From positions 1,550,001 to 1,614,000 of the forward strand of contig NZ_JAUSZD010000002.1 of the NCBI RefSeq assembly GCF_030817275.1: DNA of 64,000 nucleotides. Direction: 5' to 3'. Of this stretch, positions 46,894-55,902 are shown one piece after another (the first letter of the stretch is position 1; each line of letters begins with the position of its first letter). The stretch is from Paenibacillus sp. V4I7 (GTDB lineage: Bacteria > Bacillota > Bacilli > Paenibacillales > NBRC-103111). Under the pieces are notes generated by a model. That model was not told where the DNA came from. It worked only from the letters and a program-made list of their open reading frames with translations, and made no database searches. The position numbers and the translations under genes were made by a program.

Positions 46894-48546
46894 ATGAGAG
46901 AAGCATTGTTGAGCAAGCTGCGCGGGATTCGCACGGAGGAGCGGATTGGCACTTTAAAAAAGGAATCCGATGGCCCCGTTCTTGCGGAATGGAACCAATC
47001 GGGAGTGAAGTTTGCGGCATCTTCCGATAAATTGGAAACCGTGTACTACGAAGCTCTGCGTAAACTATTGGACTGTGTCGTACCGACGGGTGGAGAGAAG
47101 CCTATTTTGCATGAAGGGGGTATTTATCTAGGGTGTTGGCTGGAGAGCACAGGGACCATTAACGCTGAATTATTATCGCGTTTCATTCCTTCTGTTTCGC
47201 AATCGACTTATGAATTGTTTGCTGATTATCAGCGTGAAGATGGTCTAATGCCTTATAAACTCACGGAGTCGGGTCCTTCTTACAGACAAATTCAATTGGT
47301 GACGCCGCTTGCTAGAAGCGTATGGAATCATTATCAGTTGAATGGGCAGGATAGGACGTTTTTACGAAAAATGTATACAGCTATGCAGAAGTATGATGAT
47401 TGGCTGCATACCTATCGCAATACGCGCGGAACGAATGGGGTGGAAGCCTTTTGCACATTTGATACGGGACATGATTTATCACCACGCTTTTGGCATGTTC
47501 CGGATACGCCCCATGGGAATGACGCAAGAATTTGTAATCCGGACTCTCCAATCTTACCATTCGTTGCGCCTGACTTAACGGCAAATGTCTACTGTCAGCG
47601 ACTCTACCTAGCGAGAATTGCTGAAGAACTCGAGGAGAGTGGCGAGCCTTGGCGGGAAAAGGCGGAAATGAGCTTAAACAGCTTGTTCCAGTTTTGCTTT
47701 GTTGAGACGGATCAGTTCTTTTATGATCTGGATAAAAATGACGAGCATGTTCGTGTACAGTCCGATGTCCTTCTACGTGTGCTTGCATGTGAAGTGGGAG
47801 ATCGAGCATTTTTTGATCAAGCTTTGCGCAAATATTTGTTGAATACGCGAAAGTTTTTCGCCAAATATCCATTTACGTCGATCGCTATGGATGATCCAAG
47901 GTTTGACCCTTTCTCCAGTTATAACAGCTGGGCAGGGCCGTCCAATTGCCTTAGCTTGATCCGTGCGCCGCATGCTTTTGAGCATCATGGAAGGTTTGTA
48001 GAACTCACCTATGTGTTATATCCGTTAATGGCTGCATTTCATAAAATGACACGCTTCGCTCAAGCGCTAAGTCCATGGACAGGTGAGGAGGGTTTCACGG
48101 AGACTTATTCACCAGCGATTTTGTGTATGTTGGACTATATTGAACGATTGAGTGGTATCATGCCTAGACCGGAAGATGAACTTTGGTTTACAGGACTGCT
48201 GCCTTATGCAGTTGATCACGGGGAAGTGATTGCGGATGGGACTGCATACAGTCGGATTATAAATGGTGTTACATTTGAGCTGGTTAATACACGGGATGAA
48301 TCGGTTGTTTATCGAGACGGTGTGGTCACTCTACTATTTCCAAATGGCTTAAGAGCCGTGACCGACCGTCAAGGAAAATTGAAGTCGCTTATCGGTATGA
48401 CGGTTCGAACGGTAGAAGGAGTTATCTCGTATGAAGGGCACGAATGGCATGTTGCTGTGAAAGGAAATGAACGAATCGATTTGGTAAACGGTTTTGAGTT
48501 GATAAAGCATGCAGCCGATCTAGGTGTTATTGCACCAACTTATTAA
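46894..48546 (+). CDS. Cytoplasmic (alpha/alpha)6-barrel glycosidase, GH63/MGH1-like
   Basis: The product has 550 residues, helix-rich, with no signal peptide. It has the look of clan GH-G (GH37/GH63) enzymes such as mannosylglycerate hydrolase: GHDLSPRFW (probable catalytic aspartate) near residue 190, SSYNSWAGPSNCL near residue 345 and an ETYSP segment near residue 405 (candidate glutamate). The last 90 residues are beta-rich. Preceded by the ABC importer, it probably cleaves the imported disaccharide or oligosaccharide. The exact family and substrate are not assigned. Confidence 0.75.
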   Translation: MREALLSKLRGIRTEERIGTLKKESDGPVLAEWNQSGVKFAASSDKLETVYYEALRKLLDCVVPTGGEKPILHEGGIYLGCWLESTGTINAELLSRFIPSVSQSTYELFADYQREDGLMPYKLTESGPSYRQIQLVTPLARSVWNHYQLNGQDRTFLRKMYTAMQKYDDWLHTYRNTRGTNGVEAFCTFDTGHDLSPRFWHVPDTPHGNDARICNPDSPILPFVAPDLTANVYCQRLYLARIAEELEESGEPWREKAEMSLNSLFQFCFVETDQFFYDLDKNDEHVRVQSDVLLRVLACEVGDRAFFDQALRKYLLNTRKFFAKYPFTSIAMDDPRFDPFSSYNSWAGPSNCLSLIRAPHAFEHHGRFVELTYVLYPLMAAFHKMTRFAQALSPWTGEEGFTETYSPAILCMLDYIERLSGIMPRPEDELWFTGLLPYAVDHGEVIADGTAYSRIINGVTFELVNTRDESVVYRDGVVTLLFPNGLRAVTDRQGKLKSLIGMTVRTVEGVISYEGHEWHVAVKGNERIDLVNGFELIKHAADLGVIAPTY

Positions 48547-48567
48547 TACACAGCGCCACGCAAAGAT

Positions 48568-48607
48568 AAGATCAAGCTCTCAATCAAATGAGACCTGATC
48601 TTTTTTT
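48568..48607 (+). terminator. Terminator of the glycosidase gene
   Basis: AAGATCAAGCTCTC pairs with GAGACCTGATCTT (one bulge) and is followed by a run of seven T. Confidence 0.75.
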
Positions 48608-48650
48608 AGTTATAAGCTTAATTGATATCGATCCAAACCTATGCAAAGAG

Positions 48651-48665
48651 TGAAATATTATTTCA
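48651..48665 (+). promoter_or_regulatory. Palindromic operator candidate for the MurR/RpiR regulator
   Basis: TGAAATATTATTTCA is a perfect 7-1-7 palindrome, 8 bases upstream of the -35. A further half-site, TGAAATAAAA, lies inside the promoter spacer. RpiR-family proteins commonly bind TGAAA-type inverted repeats, so this is the likely autoregulatory site. Confidence 0.6.
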
Positions 48666-48673
48666 AAAATATA

Positions 48674-48701
48674 TAGACAAAATGAAATAAAACTCTATAA
48701 T
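48674..48701 (+). promoter_or_regulatory. Sigma-A promoter of the MurNAc operon
   Basis: TAGACA (48674-48679) and a consensus TATAAT (48696-48701) are 16 bases apart, 50 bases before the regulator start. The spacer holds a TGAAATA half-site. Confidence 0.6.
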
Positions 48702-48751
48702 AAGGGTATGCAAGTTCAAAGTTACACATGAAACCGTAGAGGGTGACTCCT

Positions 48752-49609
48752 ATGTTAAAAGGTGGATTAGTAAGTATAGAAGCGGCTATGGGGAGCTTAA
48801 AGCCTATGGAGCGCAGGGCTGCACAATATATAATGGGGCATCCGGAACAGGTAGTCAGTCTTTCCGTTCAGAAGCTGGCAGAGTTTGCTGGCGTAAGTGA
48901 AGCAACGATTGTTAGGCTTTCACGCTCCCTTCACTGCAAAGGATTTCAAGAGTTGAAGCTTAGAATCGCTGGTGATTTAACACAATCATCGCTACCTACA
49001 GAATCGTATCAAGAAATCCGTACCGACGGATCGATCGTAGATCTCATTAAATCAGTATCCAATAACAATATTGTTTCTATTCAAGATACTTTGACGGTGC
49101 TCTCTCCGGAAAGTGTGGAAAAAGCCATTAATTCGCTGAGCAGCGCAAGAAAAGTCGGCGTGTTCGGCGTAGGTGCATCGGCAGTTATCGCGAAGGATTT
49201 CATGCAAAAGCTAACGCGTATTAATCGTTGGTGTGAAATCGGCACCGGGTTTGATGCTCAAGCAACCATTGCAGCCAATCTAATTCCTGGTGACGTTGTC
49301 TTCGGAATTTCCTATTCAGGCCAAACCGAAGACATGATTCGTGCACTGGCCGTCGCTAAGAATAATGGTGCCTCGGTCATTACGCTGACCCGATTCGGAG
49401 CCAATCCGGTATCGGATCTTGCAGATATACAGTTGTTTATAAGTACCTTAGAAAAGAGTATCCGCAGCGGGGCGATGGCCTCAAGGATTTCTCAACTGAA
49501 TGTAATCGATATTTTGTACGCCGGAATTGCTGGCCGACATTATGAGGAAAGCATCAAATCTCTGGAAAAGACGCGACAAGCCGTCATGGTGGGGAAACGC
49601 AATGGATAA
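48752..49609 (+). CDS. MurR/RpiR-family transcriptional regulator
   Basis: The product has 285 residues: an N-terminal RpiR helix-turn-helix (LAEFAGVSEATIVRLSRSLHCKGF) and a C-terminal SIS sugar-phosphate-binding domain (GVFGVGASAVIAKDF, GISYSGQTEDMIRALAVAKNNGA). ATG 48752 is preferred over the in-frame GTG at 48743. With MurQ and a sugar kinase downstream it is best read as MurR, sensing MurNAc 6-phosphate. It overlaps the next gene by 8 bases. Confidence 0.88.
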   Translation: MLKGGLVSIEAAMGSLKPMERRAAQYIMGHPEQVVSLSVQKLAEFAGVSEATIVRLSRSLHCKGFQELKLRIAGDLTQSSLPTESYQEIRTDGSIVDLIKSVSNNNIVSIQDTLTVLSPESVEKAINSLSSARKVGVFGVGASAVIAKDFMQKLTRINRWCEIGTGFDAQATIAANLIPGDVVFGISYSGQTEDMIRALAVAKNNGASVITLTRFGANPVSDLADIQLFISTLEKSIRSGAMASRISQLNVIDILYAGIAGRHYEESIKSLEKTRQAVMVGKRNG

Positions 49610-50624
49610 AGTGGATCGCTTAGTGGAAGGATGGGTGCGCGATGGGCTCTTGCCCGGCGCTGTGCTCGATATTACTGTAACGAACCGATTTCGATTCCAA
49701 AAATCATACGGGTTATACTCAGACGGCACAAGGGAGCTTCCGATCCAGCTGAACACCATGTTCGACATCGCATCCCTTACGAAGATTACCGTAACGCTTC
49801 CATCGATTCTCGTTCTAGTGGCACAAGGGAAGCTGTCGCTGGATAGCTCCGTGCAGGCTTACTTGCCTGCATTCCGACATCCGCAAATCACACTGCGTCA
49901 TCTATTGATGCATGCGTCTGGGCTGCCGCCGGATTTACCTTATCTTCCGCGCAAAGCAGCAAGGCCAAGTCTCATCGAGGAAATTCTCGCGCAAGAGCTT
50001 TTATTTCAGCCAGGTAAGGACAAGCTGTATAGTGATCTCGGTATGATCCTCCTTGGGATCATTGTAGAACGTGTGTCTGGCGAGCCGCTGGATCGCTTTG
50101 TTAAGCAGCATATATTCGATCCACTTGATATGCGGCATGCGATATTTAACCCAAGCTCCGAACTTCAAGATCGCATTGCTGCAACCGAACTGGTAGATGG
50201 AGCTTATATCATCGGCGAAGTTCACGATGAGAAGAGCTACCACCTTGGCGGTGTTACCGGCAGCGCGGGATTATTCGCAACAGCGGACGACCTTGCACGC
50301 TATGCGGCATGGTGGTTGCAGCCGGAACAGTGGGGTATCGTTCCGCCATCGCTGATGCGAGAAACCACGGCGGCTCCCGCACGTGGCCGCGGACTTGGCT
50401 GGGAGGTCAAGCATGATCCAGCAAACGTTCCGAGCTGCGGAGAAAGCTGGCCTGCGGGTAGTTTCGGTCATACAGGTTTTACTGGAACGAGCTTGTGGAT
50501 TGAGCCCGAACATGGCATCAGTGTCGTATTTCTTACCAATGCGGTTCACTTGGGTCGAGATAACAAGATCCGGGAGCTGCGTCCAATTTTACATGAAGCG
50601 GTTTTGTCCTCATATCAATCTTGA
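49602..50624 (+). CDS. Serine hydrolase of the beta-lactamase/AmiE type, without signal peptide
   Basis: A 340-residue penicillin-binding-protein-like hydrolase with SLTK (S-x-x-K nucleophile, near residue 65), YSD in place of Y-x-N, and HTG in place of K-T-G. Start 49602 follows GGTGGGG and overlaps the regulator stop. B. subtilis AmiE (YbbE), which removes the peptide from MurNAc, belongs to this family and is encoded in the mur cluster, so the same job is inferred. AmiE is exported; this protein starts MDKVDRLVEGW with no signal peptide, so it should act in the cytoplasm on imported MurNAc-peptides or another ester or amide. Confidence 0.8.
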   Translation: MDKVDRLVEGWVRDGLLPGAVLDITVTNRFRFQKSYGLYSDGTRELPIQLNTMFDIASLTKITVTLPSILVLVAQGKLSLDSSVQAYLPAFRHPQITLRHLLMHASGLPPDLPYLPRKAARPSLIEEILAQELLFQPGKDKLYSDLGMILLGIIVERVSGEPLDRFVKQHIFDPLDMRHAIFNPSSELQDRIAATELVDGAYIIGEVHDEKSYHLGGVTGSAGLFATADDLARYAAWWLQPEQWGIVPPSLMRETTAAPARGRGLGWEVKHDPANVPSCGESWPAGSFGHTGFTGTSLWIEPEHGISVVFLTNAVHLGRDNKIRELRPILHEAVLSSYQS

Positions 50625-50664
50625 GGTTTAACATATAAGTAAACATTAAAGGGAGGCTTTCTAA

Positions 50665-51966
50665 ATGAAACGTTTATTCAGTGGGGCATTATTAACTATG
50701 GTCGCTGCTTCTTCCATGCTTGTCGCTTGCAGCAACAATTCCGCAACTCCTAGCACGACTCCTGGTGGAGCAAATACGGCACCAACGGCAGCACCTCAGG
50801 AAAAAGTGAAGTTGACAATGGGCAGCTGGCGTACGGAAGATGCGGAAGCTTACACTAAAATCATAGCTGAATTTAAGAAAAACAACCCGAACATTGATAT
50901 CGAATTCAAGCCGATTAAAAATACGGAATACAACACAGCCCTAAACACAGGTCTGCAAAGTGGAAATGGCCCTGATATTATTCATCTTCGTCCTTATGCT
51001 GCAGGTGCTGCTTTGGCAGATGCAGGTTACTTAGAGCCGCTAACAAGCGTCAAAGGAATGGATGTATTCTCGAAGGACACTTTGCTGGCCGCTACAGGAA
51101 CAGATGGTAAAGTTTACGGCGTACCGACTGTATTCAGTTCGACGCAAGTTTTTTACAACAAGAAAATCTTCCAAAAATATAATCTGACAGAACCAAAAAC
51201 GTGGGATGAGCTGTTGAAAACGGCGGATACTTTGAAGAGCAATAAAGTAACTCCTTTTGCTTTCGGTTCTAAGGAAGGTTGGATTCTTTCCCTGACCCAA
51301 GGTACACTCGCACCTTCCGTCTACGGTACAGATTTCATTAAGAAGATACTTGCCGGAGAAGCGAATTTCAAAAGCCCGGAATATGTAAGTTCGATTAAAA
51401 TGCTCAAAGATATGACCCCGTACTTCCCAGATAATTATGTAGGGATTGGTATGGACGATATGAGAAACATGTTTGTTTCCGAGCAAGCAGCTATGATGGT
51501 CATGGGTGATTGGGAATATGCCGTCATGAAGAAAACGAATCCAGATCTGCAAATGGATGTATTCCCTGTTCCTCCGATGAAGGCAGATGGCAAAGCAACG
51601 GTTACGACTTGGGTAGACGGCTCTTTTTCAGTGAATGCGAAATCTGCTCATAAGGCGGAAGCTCTGAAATTTATGGAGTTCTTGACAACGAAAGAGTTCG
51701 GCGCGCTTGCTGTAAATGAACTGCAAAAACCAAGCACTATCCCAGGTGTAGCGGCGAATGACCCGCTTGTAGCCAAAATTGCTAAAAATGCAGATACGAT
51801 TTCTACACCTTACGCTTCCGTTGTCTATTTCAATGCAGGCAACCCTACGACCAAATCTACTTTAGAAAACTCAATTCAAGGCATGTATTTGAACAAATTG
51901 ACTCCAGAGCAAGTGACGGAAGAAGTTCAAAAGAGCGCAGATACATGGTTCAAGCCTAAGAAATAA
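50665..51966 (+). CDS. ABC transporter substrate-binding lipoprotein of the MurNAc operon
   Basis: A 433-residue lipoprotein with signal peptide and lipobox LVAC (cysteine near residue 22), followed by a T/P/A-rich linker and a family 1 solute-binding fold (TMGSWRTEDAEAYTKIIAEFKKNNPNIDIEF). AAAGGGAGG precedes the ATG. In this operon it probably binds MurNAc, a MurNAc-peptide or a GlcNAc-MurNAc disaccharide. Confidence 0.9.
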   Translation: MKRLFSGALLTMVAASSMLVACSNNSATPSTTPGGANTAPTAAPQEKVKLTMGSWRTEDAEAYTKIIAEFKKNNPNIDIEFKPIKNTEYNTALNTGLQSGNGPDIIHLRPYAAGAALADAGYLEPLTSVKGMDVFSKDTLLAATGTDGKVYGVPTVFSSTQVFYNKKIFQKYNLTEPKTWDELLKTADTLKSNKVTPFAFGSKEGWILSLTQGTLAPSVYGTDFIKKILAGEANFKSPEYVSSIKMLKDMTPYFPDNYVGIGMDDMRNMFVSEQAAMMVMGDWEYAVMKKTNPDLQMDVFPVPPMKADGKATVTTWVDGSFSVNAKSAHKAEALKFMEFLTTKEFGALAVNELQKPSTIPGVAANDPLVAKIAKNADTISTPYASVVYFNAGNPTTKSTLENSIQGMYLNKLTPEQVTEEVQKSADTWFKPKK

Positions 51967-51995
51967 ATCAGTTTTAAAAAGAGGGGTGGGAGCAC

Positions 51996-52922
51996 ATGAA
52001 TAACTTTGCAAAATCAACTTGGTGGAAAAAGGGAGCAGTTCATCTGTTCCCGGTTCCTGCCCTTGCAGTTTACATTCTCTTCGTGATCTATCCGATCCTT
52101 TCGGCTTTCGGTTACAGTTTTTATGACTGGAAAGGTCACACCCGCGGGGAGTTTGTGGGGCTAGGCAACTTTGTAAGCCTGTTTACTAAAGAACCGTTCA
52201 ACCATTTATTTTGGAATGCGTTCGGTCACAATCTTTATTATTTTGCTGTTGAGATGGCTGTTCAGAACGTGATTGCGTTTGTGCTTGCCTATCTTGTTTA
52301 TAGCAAACTTAAGGGTTCGAACTTTCTGAAAATGGCTTACTTTTTACCAAGGCTGCTTTCTGTCATCGTCGTAGGCTTTTTGTGGAAACTCATGTTGAAC
52401 CCGAACAACGGTATTGTCAATGTGCTGCTCAAAAAGATTGGTCTTGTTTCGTGGGCTAAGCCTTGGCTCGGTGATCCGACTTATGCGTTAACATCAATTA
52501 CACTGGTCAATAGTTGGTTTGGCATAGGTTTCTCCATGTTGATTTTTCTCGCTGGTCTGCACGCTATTTCGACAGAAGTCATTGAAGCGGCGCGGCTGGA
52601 CGGAGTAAAAGGTTTACGCTTGATCCGTTCCATTATCCTGCCGATGATGAGTCAGTCATTAATCATCATTACGGTGTTTACGTTTATTCATGCTTTCGAA
52701 GCGTTCGAACTCATCTATGCCATGGAAGGTTCGCAAGGGGAACCTTACAACTCCACCGACACGCTTGCTGTGTTCTTTTATCGGATTGCGTTTGGCGGCT
52801 CATCTGGCGGCGATTCGGTCGCATTAGGCCTGGGATCGGCACTGGCAGTGGTACTATTTTTCATTATCGCAACGATTTCCGCTTTGTTCCTGTACTTTAC
52901 TAGGAACCAATCGGCTCAGTGA
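51996..52922 (+). CDS. ABC transporter permease (UgpA/MalF type) of the MurNAc operon
   Basis: A 308-residue permease with six transmembrane helices and the EAA loop (IEAARLDGVKGLRLIRSIILPMM). AGAGGGGTGGGAG precedes the ATG. It ends just before the 36-bp tandem repeats and pairs with the permease at 53082. Confidence 0.92.
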   Translation: MNNFAKSTWWKKGAVHLFPVPALAVYILFVIYPILSAFGYSFYDWKGHTRGEFVGLGNFVSLFTKEPFNHLFWNAFGHNLYYFAVEMAVQNVIAFVLAYLVYSKLKGSNFLKMAYFLPRLLSVIVVGFLWKLMLNPNNGIVNVLLKKIGLVSWAKPWLGDPTYALTSITLVNSWFGIGFSMLIFLAGLHAISTEVIEAARLDGVKGLRLIRSIILPMMSQSLIIITVFTFIHAFEAFELIYAMEGSQGEPYNSTDTLAVFFYRIAFGGSSGGDSVALGLGSALAVVLFFIIATISALFLYFTRNQSAQ

Positions 52923-52927
52923 TAATG

Positions 52928-53064
52928 AGAGACTTTGAACTACGTCCAAAGATCCCAGAGCGGAGAGACTTTGAACTACGTCCAAAGATCCCAGAGCGGA
53001 GAGACTTTGAACTACGTCCAAAGATCCCAGAGCGGAGAGACTTTGAACTACGTCCAAAGATCCC
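52928..53064. repeat. 36-bp tandem repeat, three full units plus one partial
   Basis: Units start at 52928, 52964, 53000 and 53036; the first three are identical and the fourth stops after 29 bases. Each holds CTTTG, a 9-base spacer and CAAAG, so each RNA copy could form a small hairpin. Because 36 is a multiple of 3, all frames stay open and give repetitive false proteins on both strands. The array lies in the gap between two permease genes of one operon, ending 17 bases before the second start. No unique spacers, so not CRISPR. Confidence 0.9.
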
Positions 53065-53081
53065 TATATTAGGAGGCACAC

Positions 53082-53906
53082 ATGAAAACCAACAAATCCG
53101 TTCGGGGGCTCCAATACGTTGCGGCGTACTTTGGTGCACTGGTCAGTTTGTATCCGATCTTTCTGATGCTGACCTCCTCTTTCAAGACGAATATCCAGAT
53201 TTTGAAAAACCCGATGTCGCTTCCGACTTCTATATCGTTTACGGCATATAGTAAGCTAATCCATCAAATTCCGTTCGGAACTTATTTTTGGAACAGTGTC
53301 GTGGTCAGTGTTGTTTCCGTAGCTTTCATTCTGCTGTTTGGCGTATTGGCGTCATTTTATATCGCAAGATATCCGTTCCGTTGGAATGGTGCGCTGTTCT
53401 TCTTTTTCCTCTTAGGCATGATGATTCCAATTAAGCTTGGGATCGTACCATTATTCCTATTAATGAAGAAGCTATCTCTTTTGGATAGCGTTTGGTCTCT
53501 TGTCAGCGTGTATACAGCGATTGGATTGCCGCTTGCTGTCTTGATCTTAACTGGTTTTTTTAGGACGCTGCCTAAGGAGCTAGAAGAAGCAGCGCGTATC
53601 GATGGTGCTTCGGATTTCGGTGTCATGTGGAACGTTTTGCTGCCGCTTATTCGCCCTGCACTGGGAACGGTTATGATTATGAATTTTATTATGGCGTGGA
53701 ACGATTTCTTTTTCCCGCTGATTTTTATCCAAGATGATATGAAAAAGACGATACCGGTTGGCATGCTGTCGCTGTTCGGACAGTACTCAACGGATTTAAG
53801 TATGCTATTCGCCGGGCTCACGTTGGCTTCAGTGCCAATGATTATCATGTTTTTCCTAGCGTCTAAACAGTTTATGGAAGGCATGACGGCAGGAGCGGTG
53901 AAATAA
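53082..53906 (+). CDS. ABC transporter permease (UgpE/MalG type) of the MurNAc operon
   Basis: A 274-residue permease with six transmembrane helices and an EAA loop (LEEAARIDGASDFGVMWNVLLPLI). TAGGAGGCACAC precedes ATG 53082. A longer false frame through the repeats is rejected. It forms the importer with the genes at 50665 and 51996; no ATPase is encoded here. Confidence 0.92.
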   Translation: MKTNKSVRGLQYVAAYFGALVSLYPIFLMLTSSFKTNIQILKNPMSLPTSISFTAYSKLIHQIPFGTYFWNSVVVSVVSVAFILLFGVLASFYIARYPFRWNGALFFFFLLGMMIPIKLGIVPLFLLMKKLSLLDSVWSLVSVYTAIGLPLAVLILTGFFRTLPKELEEAARIDGASDFGVMWNVLLPLIRPALGTVMIMNFIMAWNDFFFPLIFIQDDMKKTIPVGMLSLFGQYSTDLSMLFAGLTLASVPMIIMFFLASKQFMEGMTAGAVK

Positions 53907-53907
53907 T

Positions 53908-54927
53908 ATGGCTGAAACTAGATATATTGGAATTGACGGCGGAGGGACCAAAACGGTAAGTATTCTCGGCGATGCGGAAGGTAACATTTTGGCTGAAAGC
54001 CGCGGAGAATCCAGCAGCGTGAAGTCCCGTCCATGGGAAGATGTTCAGCGAGTTCTGCTCACACTCATCCAAGACGTAATAGATCAATCAGGTACGGAGA
54101 TGTCCCAGTTAGGTGGGATCTTCCTTGGGCTGGCTGGGAGTGACCGTCCCGAAGACCGGAAACGGATCAGTGACTGGCTGCAAACCGAATTGCCGGAAGG
54201 TGTTCCGATCACCGTGCACAATGACGCAGTGACTGCTTTGGCCGCTGGTACTTGGGGACAGAAGGGGATTGCGCTCATTTCAGGCACGGGCTCGATCGCA
54301 TATGGATTCGATCCGGCGACGGGCGAATTTGTAAGAGTCGGAGGCTGGGGTTATTTACTCGGTGATGAAGGAAGCGGGTTTGATCTTGGGCGGAAAGCGC
54401 TAGTGGCCGTTATGCGGGCGTATGACGGCCGAGGGGAGCCTACAGCTTTAACAGGATTAGTGCTTGAACGTTGGTCCTTACAGCATCCTGGGCAATTGAT
54501 CAACACCATTTATGGCCAGGATAATGTACGGACCGCGATTGCGGATGGATCTAAGCTCGTCATGCGGGCTGCAGCAGATGGGGATCCGATTGCTGTTAAG
54601 CTCGTGGAAGAAGCAATTCAGGAGTTAGAAGAGCTCGTAAAGACTGTTATAACTTCCATGGAGAAACAACAGACGATTGAGGTAAGCGATAGCCCTCACT
54701 TAGCTAAGAATACAATTCCTCTTGTGATAACAGGTGGCTTATTTTCAGATCAAATGTTCGAGCATCGCTTTATGCAAACACCGTTGATGCTGTCCGGCAT
54801 GTTTGATGTCCGGCTGCTCGAACGCCCACCAGTGATTGGAGCCTATCTTCTTGCCTTGCAGGAACGGGGCTTCGAGTTAACGGAAGTAAGGAAACAACGG
54901 ATAGCAGCGTTTGTCTTTCGTAAATAG
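53908..54927 (+). CDS. BadF/BadG-type sugar kinase, probable MurNAc/GlcNAc kinase
   Basis: A 339-residue ASKHA-fold kinase with the phosphate-binding DGGGTKT motif near residue 10, NDAVTALAAGTWG, SGTGSIAYG and GDEGSGFDLGRKAL. It starts one base after the permease stop. MurK of Clostridium acetobutylicum is a kinase of this type that phosphorylates MurNAc and GlcNAc; with MurQ next, the same role is inferred: making MurNAc 6-phosphate from sugar imported by a non-phosphorylating ABC system. Confidence 0.85.
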   Translation: MAETRYIGIDGGGTKTVSILGDAEGNILAESRGESSSVKSRPWEDVQRVLLTLIQDVIDQSGTEMSQLGGIFLGLAGSDRPEDRKRISDWLQTELPEGVPITVHNDAVTALAAGTWGQKGIALISGTGSIAYGFDPATGEFVRVGGWGYLLGDEGSGFDLGRKALVAVMRAYDGRGEPTALTGLVLERWSLQHPGQLINTIYGQDNVRTAIADGSKLVMRAAADGDPIAVKLVEEAIQELEELVKTVITSMEKQQTIEVSDSPHLAKNTIPLVITGGLFSDQMFEHRFMQTPLMLSGMFDVRLLERPPVIGAYLLALQERGFELTEVRKQRIAAFVFRK

Positions 54928-54966
54928 AGGCAATGTAACGCATCCATAAAAAGGAGGCAAGGTAAC

Positions 54967-55878
54967 GTGGTACAACAAGTTAATCAAACGGTTACCGAGC
55001 AGAGAAATGCAAAGTCAAGTCACCTTGACCGACTGACTGTTCGGGAGATCGTGACGCTAATGAATGAAGAAGACCAAACGGTAGCTCTCTCCGTAAACGG
55101 AGCTATACCTCAAATCTCTGATGCAACTGAAGCGGTGGTCGAAGCGATGACTCGCGGCGGCCGACTTTTCTACATTGGAGCTGGAACCAGTGGCCGTCTC
55201 GGCGTTCTAGATGCATCCGAATGCCCGCCTACGTTCGGTGTTGAGCCGGAGCTTGTGAACGGTATTATTGCTGGAGGAGAAATAGCCATTCGTTCAGCTG
55301 TAGAGAATGCTGAAGATGATGAAGAAGCTGGTACACGTGCGATAGCAGATGTTGCACGAGCAGGTGATGTGGTCATCGGTATTACAGCAAGCGGAACTGC
55401 TCCCTATGTGATCGGCGCCATACGAGAGGCTAACCGGTTGGGTCTATTGACGATCGGCATTAGCTGTAACCAAGATACGCAGCTAAGTGCAGTTGTGAAA
55501 TATCCGATCGAGGTGCCCGTCGGACCTGAGATTATTACGGGGTCGACAAGGTTAAAGGCGGGAACGGCGCAAAAAATGGTTCTCAACATGATCTCCACGA
55601 CCGTGATGATTCAGATGGGTAAAGTTTATGGTAATCTGATGGTAAATGTGCAGGCGACGAATAAGAAGCTTAGGGATCGTACCGTGCGGATTATTCAAGA
55701 GGCGACTGGCGCTAATGAAGAAACAGCCCGCCGCGTCGGAATGGAAGCTAAAGGAGACGCAAGAGTCGCGATTCTGATGCTGATGTTCAACGTAAGCCGT
55801 GAGAAAGCTTTGGATGCGCTTGTACAAGTAAATGATCATTTCGGTAATGCTGTAAAGCAGCTCGAACAAGCTCAATAA
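54967..55878 (+). CDS. murQ: N-acetylmuramic acid 6-phosphate etherase
   Basis: The product has 303 residues, full length for MurQ, with a SIS domain and the signature FYIGAGTSGRLGVLDASECP. It removes D-lactate from MurNAc 6-phosphate to give GlcNAc 6-phosphate in the cytoplasm. It starts with GTG at 54967 after AAAAAGGAGGCAAGG. It ends the operon, and a terminator follows. Confidence 0.96.
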   Translation: MVQQVNQTVTEQRNAKSSHLDRLTVREIVTLMNEEDQTVALSVNGAIPQISDATEAVVEAMTRGGRLFYIGAGTSGRLGVLDASECPPTFGVEPELVNGIIAGGEIAIRSAVENAEDDEEAGTRAIADVARAGDVVIGITASGTAPYVIGAIREANRLGLLTIGISCNQDTQLSAVVKYPIEVPVGPEIITGSTRLKAGTAQKMVLNMISTTVMIQMGKVYGNLMVNVQATNKKLRDRTVRIIQEATGANEETARRVGMEAKGDARVAILMLMFNVSREKALDALVQVNDHFGNAVKQLEQAQ

Positions 55879-55902
55879 GAAATCATTCTATTTAAACCTT
55901 AT

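Noticed and set aside
47381-47872. 163-codon minus-strand frame inside the (alpha/alpha)6 glycosidase gene
   Set aside because: Opposite-strand shadow of a coherent gene, with no family features.
52928-53064. CRISPR array
   Set aside because: The 36-bp units are directly adjacent with no unique spacers and no cas genes nearby.
52919-53251. 110-codon frame across the 36-bp repeats (and minus-strand frames of similar length)
   Set aside because: The repeat unit is a multiple of 3 without stops, so every frame stays open; the translations are only the repeat read over and over, and a well-supported permease start lies inside.
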